Shown one piece after another: positions 18,408 to 29,608 of a DNA stretch of 64,000 nucleotides. Where the stretch lies: positions 2,976,001 through 3,040,000 of the forward strand of contig NC_015458.1 in the NCBI RefSeq assembly GCF_000209655.1, read 5' to 3'. The translations under genes and the position numbers were made by a program. The notes under the pieces are model-generated. The model had not been told where the DNA came from and ran no database searches. It was given only the letters and a program-made list of their open reading frames with translations. The DNA comes from Pusillimonas sp. T7-7 (lineage in GTDB: Bacteria; Pseudomonadota; Gammaproteobacteria; Burkholderiales; Burkholderiaceae_B). How positions within the stretch are numbered: the first letter of the stretch is position 1; each line of letters opens with the position of its first letter.

Positions 18408-18602
18408 CATAGCGGGGATACCGAAAAGCTAACTCCTTCAGCAGAAGTTTGCCTGCCGGAGCCTCTCTTCGCTGTGAGATGGTATCGGTTGCGCAGGTAC
18501 AGATTAGACGGTATTGAGCTGGTACTGTGCAGGGCCATAGACCGACGCCCGCATCGCCCCATACAAGCTTATTAATAACTCGTAATCTCGCAGTAAGGTC
18601 AA
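18408..18602. other. Unassigned spacer
   Basis: About 195 bp between the IS3 remnant and the small recombinase-module gene. No gene, repeat or clear signal was seen. Confidence 0.4.
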
Positions 18603-19082
18603 CTACAACTTGGCAGCCTTTCGGACAACTCCGAGTTTAGTTTGATCTCGGTGAACTCTTGGCGGCGGTTGGCTCAGCAACTGGGCATCCAGGCCCCGGT
18701 TGCTAGCGTTGTAAGCCCACACAACAAACTGCTCCAGCAGTCTTTCGTTCTCGACCTTAAGCCGGGCATTTTCGGCCTCAATACGCTCAAGACGTTCTAA
18801 AAGCGCCTGTGCTTCTGTAGCTCCCAAGCCAAGGGAGCTTTTTGACCGAGCATTTGGAAGCCCTGCAACGCGGCTCTTCGTTAATTGGAAGGCCTGCTTT
18901 ATGCGAACCCGCTGATTTAGGGCTTGTCTTGTGTATCGGGCGTTAAGTCGTTGCTCGACAATCTCAATGAGTAATTCCCAAGTAAGCTTCCCCTCCCAGC
19001 CGTCGAGAATGCTAACTATGGCTTCTATATCCTGGTCTTCCAAGTTACGTGCTCGAACTTTCGGCCTATTTCTAGCCATCAT
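18603..19082 (-). CDS. Small accessory protein of a tyrosine-recombinase module (left copy)
   Basis: 159 residues, starting at 19082 or 19079 (MMARNRPKVRARNLEDQDIE) and overlapping the end of the preceding recombinase gene by about 10 bp. It shares LEDQDIEAIVSILDGWEGKLTW and RYTRQALNQRVRIKQAF with the protein at 29144-29572, so the two are paralogues. A mid-protein stretch with a coiled-coil look (LLERLERIEAENARLKVEN) follows. It is a Tn554 TnpC-like helper by position, of unknown mechanism. Confidence 0.75.
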   Translation of the reverse strand: MMARNRPKVRARNLEDQDIEAIVSILDGWEGKLTWELLIEIVEQRLNARYTRQALNQRVRIKQAFQLTKSRVAGLPNARSKSSLGLGATEAQALLERLERIEAENARLKVENERLLEQFVVWAYNASNRGLDAQLLSQPPPRVHRDQTKLGVVRKAAKL

Positions 19083-20740
19083 TTTTCTCCATCGCGAGCA
19101 TCAGGTTGCGCATGGTTTCAGTCGATATAATCGCACTAGGAGAGGGCTCCGGCCGGTGCGTTAAAGCGGCCCGAGCTACTTTGGCTTGCTCGATTCTTGA
19201 CGGGACAGGAAGGTTTGACAGTTGGATGACCGCACCATGAGGAATACTGGGGTCATCAAGAAGGGCACACAATTGAGCCAGCCTTTTTACCGTCAGCTCG
19301 TGATGGTCTACCCACCGACTAGCTCCAAAGTAACCGTCAGCATGAGCCTGCTTGGCTGCCTCTAGATTCTCTCTAGCAGTCACCAGCTCATCCCGAATCC
19401 TGGCTGACCGAACCTCATCGCCTTTTACGCAGACCTGCTCAGAACAATTGAGGCAGTCAGCATGTAGCTGGCAGGGAGCCATGGTGTAATCATGGATACA
19501 CACACCGAATTCGGTAGTATGAGCAGTCGGAACTTTAAGGCGGGCGAATTCATCTCGGTGAATTACGATGCGCTTGGGAAGATTGGCCAACGGGCCAAAC
19601 ATCTGGCTGTCATCCCCTAATGCACCACGAATCTTTAATACTAGCTCATCAGCGGACACATGGTCATACGTCGCATTTTCGCGAATGTCCTTCCGTCCGG
19701 ACCATTTGGCAACATCGAGCTGGCTCAACCCCCCCGCTTGTGCCAGTGTATTTAGATAGTGCCGGAACTGGTGTGTCGTAACCTTGATCGGGCTACCGTC
19801 AGGCTCTGTAAATCCGTAACGACTAAAGATGGTTTCATGGTGACTGCCTGTTTTCGGGCCCAGCCTGTTGTTCACCTGGTTGATGCTTACTGTCGCAACA
19901 ACCCCAGGCCAAGTAGCCTTATCCGCCGCTAGGTCATTTCTACATACAGTGAAGAGTGCGTCGCTATACTTCAGACCGAGATCCTTGTTTAGCCAAGGAG
20001 CGTGCAATGGGAGCATGGATAGTACATTGCGCTCAATATCAACGAAGCGATAGCACCGTACCCCGCCAATAGTGGCTGTCTTTATGTTTTTGTTCCGGTA
20101 CCACAAATTTATGATGCTCCGGTCCACGTCCTTTCCGAAGAGAACCCGTCCGACTTCAATGTTCTTAAGGTACTCTTGCCCTCTCAAGTATTCAAACTCG
20201 GTCGATAAATAAACTTGATTCGGATTTTCTTCGTACCATCGCGCTACATTACGAGCGTGATCTGTGCGTTTGCGTATCTTCGCAATCGCGTCTACCACCA
20301 CATCGACCATGGACGGAACGATCCATTTCACCATTGGGTCAGCGCCCTTGGCAGGCCACCACCGAAGACCATAGGCCTCCGATCCATCCGATTGCTTTTG
20401 CCGTACCTCACAGTCAACGGACAAAAGGAGGACCTCATTAATTCGGTCAGGAGCAGCGCACAGGATTGCAGCAATAGATGACACCAGCACGTAGGGAGTT
20501 TCATCTGCAAGCCGGAAGACTTTCGGAAGCGCTTCTAACGCCGCTTCCGAAGGCAACTTTGCGGCGCGCTCCTCATCAAATTGCTTACCGACTCTGCCCC
20601 TATCCCGTTGTCGTTTTATAGGATTCTGCCAGTTATTGGATGGAATCATGACAAGGCGGTGCCTTTCTAAGAAAGACGCAATTCGCTCAATTTGGTTTCC
20701 AGTACCAAAAGCGCTACCCTGGAAACATTCGCCCGCCATC
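19072..20740 (-). pseudogene. Large tyrosine recombinase of the left module, N-terminus removed by IS3
   Basis: The open frame runs on to 20952, but the first 70 or so codons are antisense IS3 sequence. Real recombinase sequence begins at the IS3 edge (20740), about 170 residues into the paralogue at 29609-31627. The remainder is well conserved: RINEVLLLSVDCEV, the catalytic block THQFRHYLNTLAQAGGLSQLD with a downstream TYDHVS tyrosine region, and a Cys cluster CIHDYTMAPCQLHADCLNCSEQVC. Function is doubtful because the N-terminal domain and both partner recombinases are lost. Confidence 0.85.
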
Positions 20741-20767
20741 TGAACCGCCCCGGGTTTTGTAGAGGCT
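20741..20767 (+). repeat. IS3 left inverted repeat
   Basis: 27 bp, starts TGAACCGCCCCGGGTT and ends GTAGAGGCT. It matches the complement of the right end at 24 of 27 positions. Confidence 0.9.
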
Positions 20768-20790
20768 CCAACATCTGAGAAAATGGAGCT

Positions 20791-21111
20791 ATGAAGAAGC
20801 AAAACAAATTTTCCCCTGAGGTGCGCGAGCGTGCCGTACGTATGGTTCTGGAGCACCGGGGCGAGTATCCATCGCTGTGGGCGACCATCGAATCGATTGC
20901 GCCTAAGATTGGCTGTGTGGCGCAAACGCTGAACGAATGGGTGCGCAAGCATGAGATCGATTCCGGCGTGCGCGACGGGGTGCCTAGCGCCGAGCGCGAG
21001 CGTGTCAAAGAACTGGAGCGCGAGGTCAAGGAGTTGCGCCGAGCCAATGAAATCTTGAAACTGGCGAGCGCTTTTTTTGCCCAGGCGGAGCTCGACCGCC
21101 GATTGAAGTAA
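20791..21111 (+). CDS. IS3 orfA (helix-turn-helix subunit)
   Basis: 106 residues with a helix-turn-helix and a leucine-zipper-like end: [21 protein letters not shown]. The sequence [20 protein letters not shown] is typical of IS3-family OrfA. A T7 run at 21072-21078 near its end is a plausible -1 slippage site joining it to orfB, since the -1 frame there leads directly into ...[20 protein letters not shown]. Confidence 0.9.
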   Translation: MKKQNKFSPEVRERAVRMVLEHRGEYPSLWATIESIAPKIGCVAQTLNEWVRKHEIDSGVRDGVPSAERERVKELEREVKELRRANEILKLASAFFAQAELDRRLK

Positions 21112-21531
21112 TCCGACGGTTTATTGACGAGCATCGGGAAACTTACGGGGTCGAGCCACTTTGCAAGGTCTTGCAGATTGCCCCGTCAGGCTACCGACGT
21201 TATGCCGCACAAAAAAGGAATCCGCAGCTACTGTGTGCACGCGCCAAGCGAGATGCGGTTCTGATGCCTGAGATTCAGCGGGTTTGGGAGAGGAACATGA
21301 GGGTCTACGGGGCCGATAAGGTCTGGCGTCAGTTGCACCGTGAAGAGCACGCCGTGGCACGCTGCACGGTGGCGCGGTTGATGCAACGTATGGGCATCCA
21401 GGGAGCCAGGCGCGGCAAGTCGGTTCGCACCACCGTAGCCGACACGTCGGCACCATGCCCACTGGACCACGTGAATCGGCAGTTCAAAGCCGACCGTCCT
21501 AATCAGCTGTGGGTATCGGACTTCACGTACG
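21079..21531 (+). pseudogene. IS3 orfB, segment 1 of 4
   Basis: The frame reads [20 protein letters not shown], continues through KVWRQLHREEHAVARCTVARLM and stops being IS3-like at ...NQLWVSDFTY plus one base. The first catalytic Asp (SDFTY) is therefore present. The next base, 21532, begins the group II intron. Its continuation resumes at 23820 as VSTWQGW. Confidence 0.9.
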
Positions 21532-25460
<3,929 letters not shown>

Positions 25461-25463
25461 CAA

Positions 25464-25548
25464 TACGTCTCTATCCGGTACACAGAGCGACTCGCTGAGG
25501 TCGGTATCGAGCCCTCGGTGGGTAGTCGTGGAGACAGCTACGACAACG
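25464..25548 (+). pseudogene. IS3 orfB, segment 3 of 4
   Basis: Reads YVSIRYTERLAEVGIEPSVG ... RGDSYDN, the stretch between the second Asp and the catalytic Glu. It is bounded by IS30 on the left and IS66 on the right. Confidence 0.9.
25541..25548 (+). repeat. 8-bp target duplication, left copy (CGACAACG)
   Basis: CGACAACG here and at 28144-28151 flank the IS66 element. IS66 makes 8-bp duplications. Removing one copy restores AGC TAC GAC AAC GCC TTG. Confidence 0.9.
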
Positions 25549-25633
25549 GTAATGTTCCGGTGAACACACCTTGAGCGTGCCGTATTGAATAAGAGAATAT
25601 AAGCATCCGCCTATTTATCGTGGATGCTTATTT

Positions 25634-26077
25634 ATGGCTAACGACTCTCTTAAATCCAAACAGCCCCGGCGAACCTATAGCAAGCAGTTCAAAGCCGAAT
25701 TGGTTGCCCAGCATCTTGAAGGTCACACGTCATTAACGTCGCTTGCCGTGGATCACGGAATGAATCCGAATGTATTGCATCGCTGGGTTACTGAACATCA
25801 GCGCTACGGCAAGCATACCCTGCAAGATGACGAGGCGGCCCCGGCACGCCAAACCATTGATATGGCACCGGCGAACTGGTTTGCACTCAAGCCGCTGCAG
25901 GAGATCGACGATTGCAAAGCAGCGGCACCCACACCGGTCGCGCCAACGCCTGAACGAGACGAAACCGGATCAATGATTGAGCTAGATCTGGCGGCGCGAG
26001 GACTGACCATGAAGGTGCGCTGGCCAGCGAGCGAGCACAAAGCCCTGGCGCAGTGGACACGGGAGCTGTTCACGTGA
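25634..26077 (+). CDS. tnpA: IS66 TnpA (IS66 orfA)
   Basis: 147 residues with a transposase-8-like helix-turn-helix: RRTYSKQFKAELVAQHLEGHTSLTSLAVDHGMNPNVLHRWV. It is the DNA-binding helper of IS66 elements. Its TGA overlaps the GTG start of tnpB (GTGA). Confidence 0.9.
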   Translation: MANDSLKSKQPRRTYSKQFKAELVAQHLEGHTSLTSLAVDHGMNPNVLHRWVTEHQRYGKHTLQDDEAAPARQTIDMAPANWFALKPLQEIDDCKAAAPTPVAPTPERDETGSMIELDLAARGLTMKVRWPASEHKALAQWTRELFT

Positions 26078-26406
26078 TCCGTGTCGATCAGATCTGGCTG
26101 GCCGTGGAGCCCATGGACATGCGTGCTGGCTCCGATACGGCGCTCGCACGTGTGGTCAAGGACTTCGGAGCAGTGCGACCTCACCACGCCTACATCTTCG
26201 CCAATCGGCGAGCCAACCGCATGAAGATTCTGGTGCATGACGGCCTGGGCGTCTGGCTGGCGGCACGGCGTCTGAATCAGGGCCGATTCGTGTGGCCCCG
26301 AGCAGGTCAACTCCATGTTGAACTGACAGACGAACAGCTACAAGGCCTGGTCATCGGACTGCCCTGGCACCGTATGGGGGACAGCGGCATCATCGACGTC
26401 ATTTAG
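26074..26406 (+). CDS. tnpB: IS66 TnpB (IS66 orfB)
   Basis: 110 residues from a GTG overlapping the tnpA stop. It has the IS66 OrfB block MDMRAGSDTALARVVKDFG ... PHHAYIFANRRANRMKILVHDGLGVWLAARRL. The family is essential for IS66 transposition but its biochemical role is unclear. Confidence 0.9.
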   Translation: MIRVDQIWLAVEPMDMRAGSDTALARVVKDFGAVRPHHAYIFANRRANRMKILVHDGLGVWLAARRLNQGRFVWPRAGQLHVELTDEQLQGLVIGLPWHRMGDSGIIDVI

Positions 26407-26454
26407 GTATAAAAACAGGCGACATAATCAATCCGGACATGCGCTCATAGTGGC

Positions 26455-28089
26455 ATGAGCCGCTCTGTGGCAAACTTCGTTTCTATGAATTCGCCGCTGC
26501 CTTCGAACCTGGAACATCTGGATGCCCGTGCACTACGGGCATTGCTGATCGAGCGAGAGCAGCAACTGGCCCAGACCCATCAGAGACTGGCTGAGCATGA
26601 AAAGGTGCTGGCACAAAAGGAAACGCTCCTAGCCAGCAAGGATCATGACATCCTCTTCAAGCAAGCGACGATCACCCAGCTCACACACGAGATTGCGGTA
26701 CTGCGCCGGTTTCGGTTTGGTAAAAAGAGCGAGCAAGTCAGTGGCGTACAGGGCAACCTGCTGGAAGAAGCCGTCAGTGCTGATATTGCGGCCATTGAAG
26801 AAGAGCTTAAACAGCTAAGCAGCGCGCCCAAGATCACCGAACCGCGTGAGCAACCCAAGCGCATGGCACTGCCAGCGCAGCTGCCGCGCATTGAAATCCA
26901 CCACGAACCGGACAGCACCACCTGTACCTGTGGCTGCCAGATGAAGCGCGTGGGCGAAGACGTGGCCGAGAAGCTGGATTACATCCCTGGTGTGGCTCAG
27001 GTCGAGCGCCACATTCGTGGCAAATGGGCCTGTCGCCAGTGCGAAACATTGACCCAAGCCCCCGTGCCCGCCCACGTCATCGAAAAGGGGCTGGCCACGA
27101 CCGGGCTGCTTGCTCATGTCTTGGTCGCGAAGTATGCGGATCACCTACCCCTGTATCGCCAGCAGAAGATCTTCGAGCGTGCAGGGGTAAAGCTATCCAC
27201 CTCGACGCTGGCTGACTGGGTCGGTGTATGTGGCGTGCGCCTGCAACCGTTGGTCGATGCCCTGCGCGAGGCGATCCTTAAACACGATGTACTGCACGCG
27301 GATGAGACGCCCGTCACGATGCTGCGCCCTGACACCGGCAAGAAAACACATCGTGCTTACCTGTGGGCTTACGCTCCCGGCGTGTTTGAGGATACGAAGG
27401 CCGTTGTCTACGACTTCGCACCCGGTCGTGCTGGAGAACACGCCCGGGCGTTCTTGGGCGAATGGCGCGGCAATCTGGTGGTGGACGATTACGCGGGTTA
27501 CAAACACGGGTTTAGCCAGGGCATCACAGAGATTGGTTGTCTGGCTCACGCGAGACGAAAGTTCTTCGATCTGCATGTGGCCAACCAAAGCCAGCTTGCC
27601 AAGCAGGCTCTGGACTATATCGGCGAGCTCTACGAGATCGAGCGTGAAACCAAAGCGCTGGATGCCAATGAGCGATGGCGGATCCGCCAGGAAAAGGCCA
27701 AACCGATTGCAGACAAACTGCATGCGTGGATGCTGGCGCAACGACTACGGGTGCCTGACGGATCGGGCACGGCCAGAGCACTGGACTACAGCCTAAAACG
27801 CTGGGTGGCACTCACGCGCTACCTGGATGATGGGCGGATCCCGGTTGATAATAATTATATTGAACAGCAAATCCGACCTATAGCTCTGGGACGCCGAAAC
27901 TGGCTCTTCGCAGGTTCCTTGCGAGCAGGCCGTCGCGCCGCTGCCGTCATGAGCCTGATCCAGTCAGCCAAATTAAATGGTCATGATCCGTATGCGTATC
28001 TGAAGGACATTCTGACCCGGTTGCCCACACACAAGGCCAGCCAGATCGACGAACTCCTGCCGCACAACTGGCAGCCTGCTACACCCTGA
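26455..28089 (+). CDS. tnpC: IS66 TnpC transposase
   Basis: 544 residues. An N-terminal coiled coil (REQQLAQTHQRLAEHEKVLA) and LRRFRFGKKSEQ are followed by the zinc-finger region CTCGCQMKRVGE ... WACRQCE. The DDE catalytic domain has LHADETPVTML, VVDDYAGYKHGF and YIEQQIRPIALGRRNWLF. It is the catalytic subunit of the element; the frame is intact. Confidence 0.93.
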   Translation: MSRSVANFVSMNSPLPSNLEHLDARALRALLIEREQQLAQTHQRLAEHEKVLAQKETLLASKDHDILFKQATITQLTHEIAVLRRFRFGKKSEQVSGVQGNLLEEAVSADIAAIEEELKQLSSAPKITEPREQPKRMALPAQLPRIEIHHEPDSTTCTCGCQMKRVGEDVAEKLDYIPGVAQVERHIRGKWACRQCETLTQAPVPAHVIEKGLATTGLLAHVLVAKYADHLPLYRQQKIFERAGVKLSTSTLADWVGVCGVRLQPLVDALREAILKHDVLHADETPVTMLRPDTGKKTHRAYLWAYAPGVFEDTKAVVYDFAPGRAGEHARAFLGEWRGNLVVDDYAGYKHGFSQGITEIGCLAHARRKFFDLHVANQSQLAKQALDYIGELYEIERETKALDANERWRIRQEKAKPIADKLHAWMLAQRLRVPDGSGTARALDYSLKRWVALTRYLDDGRIPVDNNYIEQQIRPIALGRRNWLFAGSLRAGRRAAAVMSLIQSAKLNGHDPYAYLKDILTRLPTHKASQIDELLPHNWQPATP

Positions 28090-28143
28090 CTAACAAGAAC
28101 GCCCGCTTCAGCGGGCGTCAATGTGTGTTCGCCGGATGCTTAC

Positions 28144-28151
28144 CGACAACG
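28144..28151 (+). repeat. 8-bp target duplication, right copy (CGACAACG)
   Basis: Second copy of CGACAACG at the IS66 right end. Confidence 0.9.
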
Positions 28152-28366
28152 CCTTGGCAGAGACTATTAACGGCTTATACAAGGCCGAAGTGATCCACCG
28201 TCGAGGCCCTTGGAAAACCAAGGCATCGGTCGAACTGGCTACTCTGGAATGGGTGTCATGGTTCAATCATCACCGACTGCTGGAGCCAATCGGGTATATT
28301 CCACCGGCAGAAGCCGAAGAAAATTATTATCGGCAACTGACTAAAAAGGTCGCCCTCAAGGTCTAA
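28152..28366 (+). pseudogene. IS3 orfB, segment 4 of 4
   Basis: Reads LAETINGLYKAEVIHRRGPW ... WVSWFNHHRLLEPIGYIPPAEAEENYY, containing the catalytic Glu (ALAETINGLYK), and ends in TAA at 28364. Joined with segments 1-3 it gives an uninterrupted orfB of about 313 codons. Confidence 0.9.
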
Positions 28367-28378
28367 CTTAAACCAACC

Positions 28379-28405
28379 AGCCTCCACGGAACCCGGGGCG
28401 GTTCA
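28379..28405 (-). repeat. IS3 right inverted repeat
   Basis: 27 bp ending GGGGCGGTTCA; complement of the left end with 3 mismatches. Confidence 0.9.
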
Positions 28406-28728
28406 TGTACCGACTGCGAGGGTTGCTCCCTAAGCCAGTCAAAACAGTCTGCGTGGTACAGCGTTGCAAGTCCATGCCGAAAAATCGGAATGTCGGACAC
28501 GTCGGCCGTAGGCTGGCTCACTTGACCAGTCAGCCGGTAGGTCCCTCTACCCACGCGCTCGAAAACCCCAGGCACATTGAGATTAAGGTAGGAGCGCACC
28601 GAGGATGCTGAGACATTACCAATCCGAGACTCGACGGCTTCCTGAATGTCGTGAATTGATGCGCTCGTCGTTGTGGACAGAAACTCCACGATCGAATCTC
28701 GTACACTCCCAGGGGCATTACGCAACAT
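28406..28728 (-). pseudogene. Winged-helix/DNA-methyltransferase-like gene truncated by IS3
   Basis: About 107 codons remain from MLRNAPGSVRDSIVEFLSTT, with GGAGGAAGGT upstream of the ATG. The N-terminal part looks like a winged helix (ASIHDIQEAVESRIGNVSAS ... GVFERVGRGTYRLTG). It is followed by HGLATLYHADCFDWLREQPSQSV, resembling the start of an N6/N4 methyltransferase domain just before the expected DPPY motif. The IS3 end at 28405 removes everything after. The catalytic motif is absent, so it should be inactive. The identification rests on a short segment. Confidence 0.6.
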
Positions 28729-28754
28729 ACCTTCCTCCATAGCGCTTAAGCATA

Positions 28755-28782
28755 GCAATTTGACGTCCAGACGTCAAATTGC
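28755..28782. promoter_or_regulatory. Perfect palindrome just upstream of the truncated methyltransferase gene
   Basis: 13-bp arms GCAATTTGACGTC and GACGTCAAATTGC around CA. It ends 27 bp above the gene's start codon, a normal operator position, and contains two GACGTC sites. It is probably a binding site for a dimeric regulator. Confidence 0.65.
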
Positions 28783-28819
28783 CAGGGTCTGATCTATAGA
28801 TGCGTTGCAGCTCACAAAC

Positions 28820-28863
28820 ACAGGCCTATAATACTGTATATTTATACAGTATTATAGGCCTGT
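28820..28863. repeat. 44-bp perfect palindrome (21-bp arms, TT centre)
   Basis: Arms 28820-28840 and 28843-28863 are exactly complementary, beginning ACAGGCCTATAAT and mirrored on the other side. Each arm contains TATAAT, so a -10-like hexamer faces each way. It could be a bidirectional regulatory element, a cruciform-forming recombination or replication signal, or a terminator-like stem. It lies between the methyltransferase remnant and the right recombinase module. Confidence 0.75.
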
Positions 28864-28960
28864 AAGCAACCTGCGGCATCCCTAAGCTCTCCCGTCAAGT
28901 AATCAACGGTCGATAGCGCCTCAAAATCGACAAATACTGAGGATTAAGCGTCAAAAGGGC

Positions 28961-29098
28961 TCACATCAGACACTCAAAGCGATCCCCCCAAGTCTCGGTT
29001 GAACGCGAATTCGTACGGCATTTCTGCAATATATCGAGGATCATTGGGTGCTTTTCGCCATTCTCACGTAGCCTCAGTGCCGCTACATCAATGGTCAT
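28961..29098 (-). CDS. Possible 45-residue small protein downstream of the recombinase module
   Basis: The frame MTIDVAALRLRENGEKHPMI ... WGDRFECLM begins at 29098 after GGGGGCAGGT and ends TGA at 28961. It lies 45 bp after the small recombinase-module gene on the same strand, so it could be co-transcribed. No family is recognised and the left module shows no counterpart. It may be chance. Confidence 0.3.
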   Translation of the reverse strand: MTIDVAALRLRENGEKHPMILDILQKCRTNSRSTETWGDRFECLM

Positions 29099-29143
29099 AC
29101 CTGCCCCCGCAATCGACGCAAAGCTACTGAAAAATACTCCGAT

Positions 29144-29572
29144 TTATCGCGTTGTTTGACCTCGGTTAACCGGGGGCAGATCTCGATTTAACTGCGCCTC
29201 GCTTATCCCAGCCTGATATGCGTTATATGCCCAGCGTGCGAACTGTTCCAAAAGCTGCTGGTTTTCCTCTTCCAATCTCCGGTTCTGTGCAGTTAATTTT
29301 TCTATTTGCTCAAGCGCCACCCTGAGTTCGGGATGCAACAACTCATTTTCATATGCCTGAGGCAGGTGACGTTCTTTGCTTACTGCATATGCCAATTTAA
29401 TCCTATGGTAGCGATTTAATGCCTGCCTAGTGTAGCGCCGAAATAGTTTCCGCTCGATTTCGTCAATTAAAAAGCTCCAAGTTAGGGGAGTGCCACTCCA
29501 ACCATCAAGAATATCTACGATCCTGTCGATATCCGATTCCGAAAGGTTTTTAGCTCGCTTCTTTTCTGCCAT
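29144..29572 (-). CDS. Small accessory protein of the tyrosine-recombinase module (right copy)
   Basis: 142 residues, paralogue of 18603-19082: LSESDIDRIVDILDGWSGTPLTW and FRRYTRQALNRYHRIKLAYAVS. A short coiled-coil stretch (LEQIEKLTAQNRRLEEENQQLLEQ) follows. It starts 36 bp after the large recombinase gene. By size and position it resembles TnpC of Tn554-type modules. Confidence 0.78.
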   Translation of the reverse strand: MAEKKRAKNLSESDIDRIVDILDGWSGTPLTWSFLIDEIERKLFRRYTRQALNRYHRIKLAYAVSKERHLPQAYENELLHPELRVALEQIEKLTAQNRRLEEENQQLLEQFARWAYNAYQAGISEAQLNRDLPPVNRGQTTR

Positions 29573-29608
29573 ATCAATCGCTCGTCAGACGTTTTCCCTA
29601 TCAATTAG

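Larger units (their letters stand above)
25549..28143 (+). mobile_element. IS66-family insertion sequence
   Basis: 2595 bp with imperfect inverted ends: left GTAATGTTCCGGTGAACACA, right complement GTAAGCATCCGGCGAACACA. It is flanked by an 8-bp duplication and carries the three standard genes tnpA, tnpB and tnpC intact. Confidence 0.93.

Noticed and set aside
18242..18562. 106-codon minus-strand frame near the IS3 remnant
   Set aside because: It is a different frame over the transposase tail and unassigned spacer, with no recognisable domain.
20741..20952. N-terminal 70 codons of the left recombinase frame
   Set aside because: This is antisense IS3 sequence, including its left inverted repeat, joined by chance to the truncated gene.
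28121..28366. A separate small transposase gene
   Set aside because: It is the fourth segment of the IS3 orfB plus IS66 end sequence; the apparent start lies in the IS66 right end.
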